Shown in pieces: positions 19,464 to 20,060 of a stretch of 20,060 bases of DNA (positions are counted from its first letter, which is position 1; every line of letters begins with the position of its first letter). The notes beneath the pieces were generated by a model, which saw nothing but the letters and a program-made list of their open reading frames with translations, made no database searches and was not told the DNA's origin. Source of the DNA: Choristocarpus tenellus KU-1152 (Eukaryota > Phaeophyceae); the NCBI GenBank assembly GCA_964200185.2, contig CAXNAD020000419.1, positions 1 to 20,060 on the forward strand. Direction: 5' to 3'. Made by a program: the position numbers and the translations under genes.

Positions 19464-20060
19464 GTGGTGCATTGATGTGATGATGTGTGAGGGGTTTTTT
19501 GTTTTGTTTTTTTGTTTTTTTCTGTGAGGGGAAAGGACATGTACACAAATAAGTGCCTCCTCAGTCCATACTTCGGTGTAGGGGCACGAGGGAAGGGGGT
19601 GCGTTTGATGGAGTGTCTTACACCAGAGGGGGTATGTGATGACTGCGTTTAGTGCACGAAGATTGTTTACGGAGTCAGTGTTGGTACAGGGGAGTCATTT
19701 ATCGCTCTTTTTGATGGAAACATCCGTGGGCCGATTTTGATTGGTATTTTGATTTTATTATTTTTAGCTTGTTGTGTGCTGCTTAAGTGTATGTTGGTGA
19801 AATGGAATTAAATTGAGTTAAATTCAATGTAACTACCTAGTTCGTTGTCGTCTGTGTTTTTGAGTTGATTGGAGTCCGTTGTAGTTACCCGGGTGGTCCT
19901 TCCCAACCCACACCCCTAAAATCCGTTAGTTTTTTTTTTTCTTGTCGTCTCTCTCGCTCAGTCTTTCTTGATGTTTTGATTGACGTTGGTGGGAAGCTCT
20001 AGAGCTGTGGTCTTGAGGCTACGACCACTCTGACCCCTTTGGCCAGCCGAATCATCACAT
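19464..20060. other. Sequence after the PNPase stop; no recognised exon
   Basis: This stretch has T-rich tracts (19494-19520, 19930-19940) and several plausible acceptor sites, the best being CTCTCTCGCTCAG ending about 19960. None opens a frame that resembles the PNPase helical or second RNase PH domain. It could be 3-prime untranslated region of a short PNPase transcript, or an intron leading out of the window. Confidence 0.45.

Noticed and set aside
19961-20005. Short open stretch after a strong acceptor, faintly like the PNPase helical linker (FLDVLIDVGGKL)
   Set aside because: It needs a phase that the only possible upstream GC donor does not supply, it is just 13 codons long, and the similarity is too weak.
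1-20060. CRISPR arrays, operons, prophage, bacterial insertion sequences, rRNA or tRNA genes
   Set aside because: No regularly spaced repeats, cloverleaf or rRNA-like sequence was seen, and the intron structure shows nuclear eukaryotic DNA.

Overview
This is eukaryotic nuclear DNA. Two conserved genes and one conserved gene fragment can be read only by joining exons across GT-AG introns of about 0.3 to 1.6 kb. There are long non-coding stretches, microsatellites, poly-C tracts, and one assembly gap (N run at 18027-18036). Nothing looks bacterial, plasmid-borne or viral. The dense introns, alternating gene strands and very short head-to-head spacers would suit an intron-rich protist or alga, such as a brown-alga-like stramenopile. 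That lineage guess is weak.

Layout: (1) 1-1382 holds no firm gene, but it has the end of one and all of another small inverted-repeat element with G/C-run termini. (2) A minus-strand gene (gene A, about 3824 down to 1383, probably continuing lower) is rebuilt from nine phase-compatible exons. It encodes a charged, partly coiled-coil protein I do not recognise. (3) Two hundred bases away, gene B starts divergently on the plus strand (about 4025 to 6768, about six exons); it is also unrecognised. (4) 8196-9728, plus strand, is a frataxin (CyaY family) gene with a probable mitochondrial presequence and several unusual substitutions in the Fe-S assembly surface. (5) 9729-11796 is non-coding and contains a second copy of the inverted-repeat element. 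(6) 14929 down to 11797, minus strand, is the complete five-exon gene for cytosolic ribosomal protein uL11 (RPL12); the spliced product is 165 residues, the family length. (7) Divergent from it by 186 bases is a mitochondrial polynucleotide phosphorylase gene (15116 onward). Only its first RNase PH domain can be read before a stop at 19461-19463.

Two of the recognised genes act in mitochondria (frataxin in Fe-S cluster assembly, PNPase in RNA decay). Their predicted presequences share the start M-x-R-C-L-R-A-S written with different codons. RPL12 and PNPase probably share a compact bidirectional promoter, as may genes A and B. The most interesting points are the inverted-repeat element family, the altered frataxin surface, the shared presequence motif, the early end of PNPase, and two intronic tandem duplications that each carry AGGT. 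All exon joins are predictions from splice motifs, reading phase and family similarity, with no transcript evidence.
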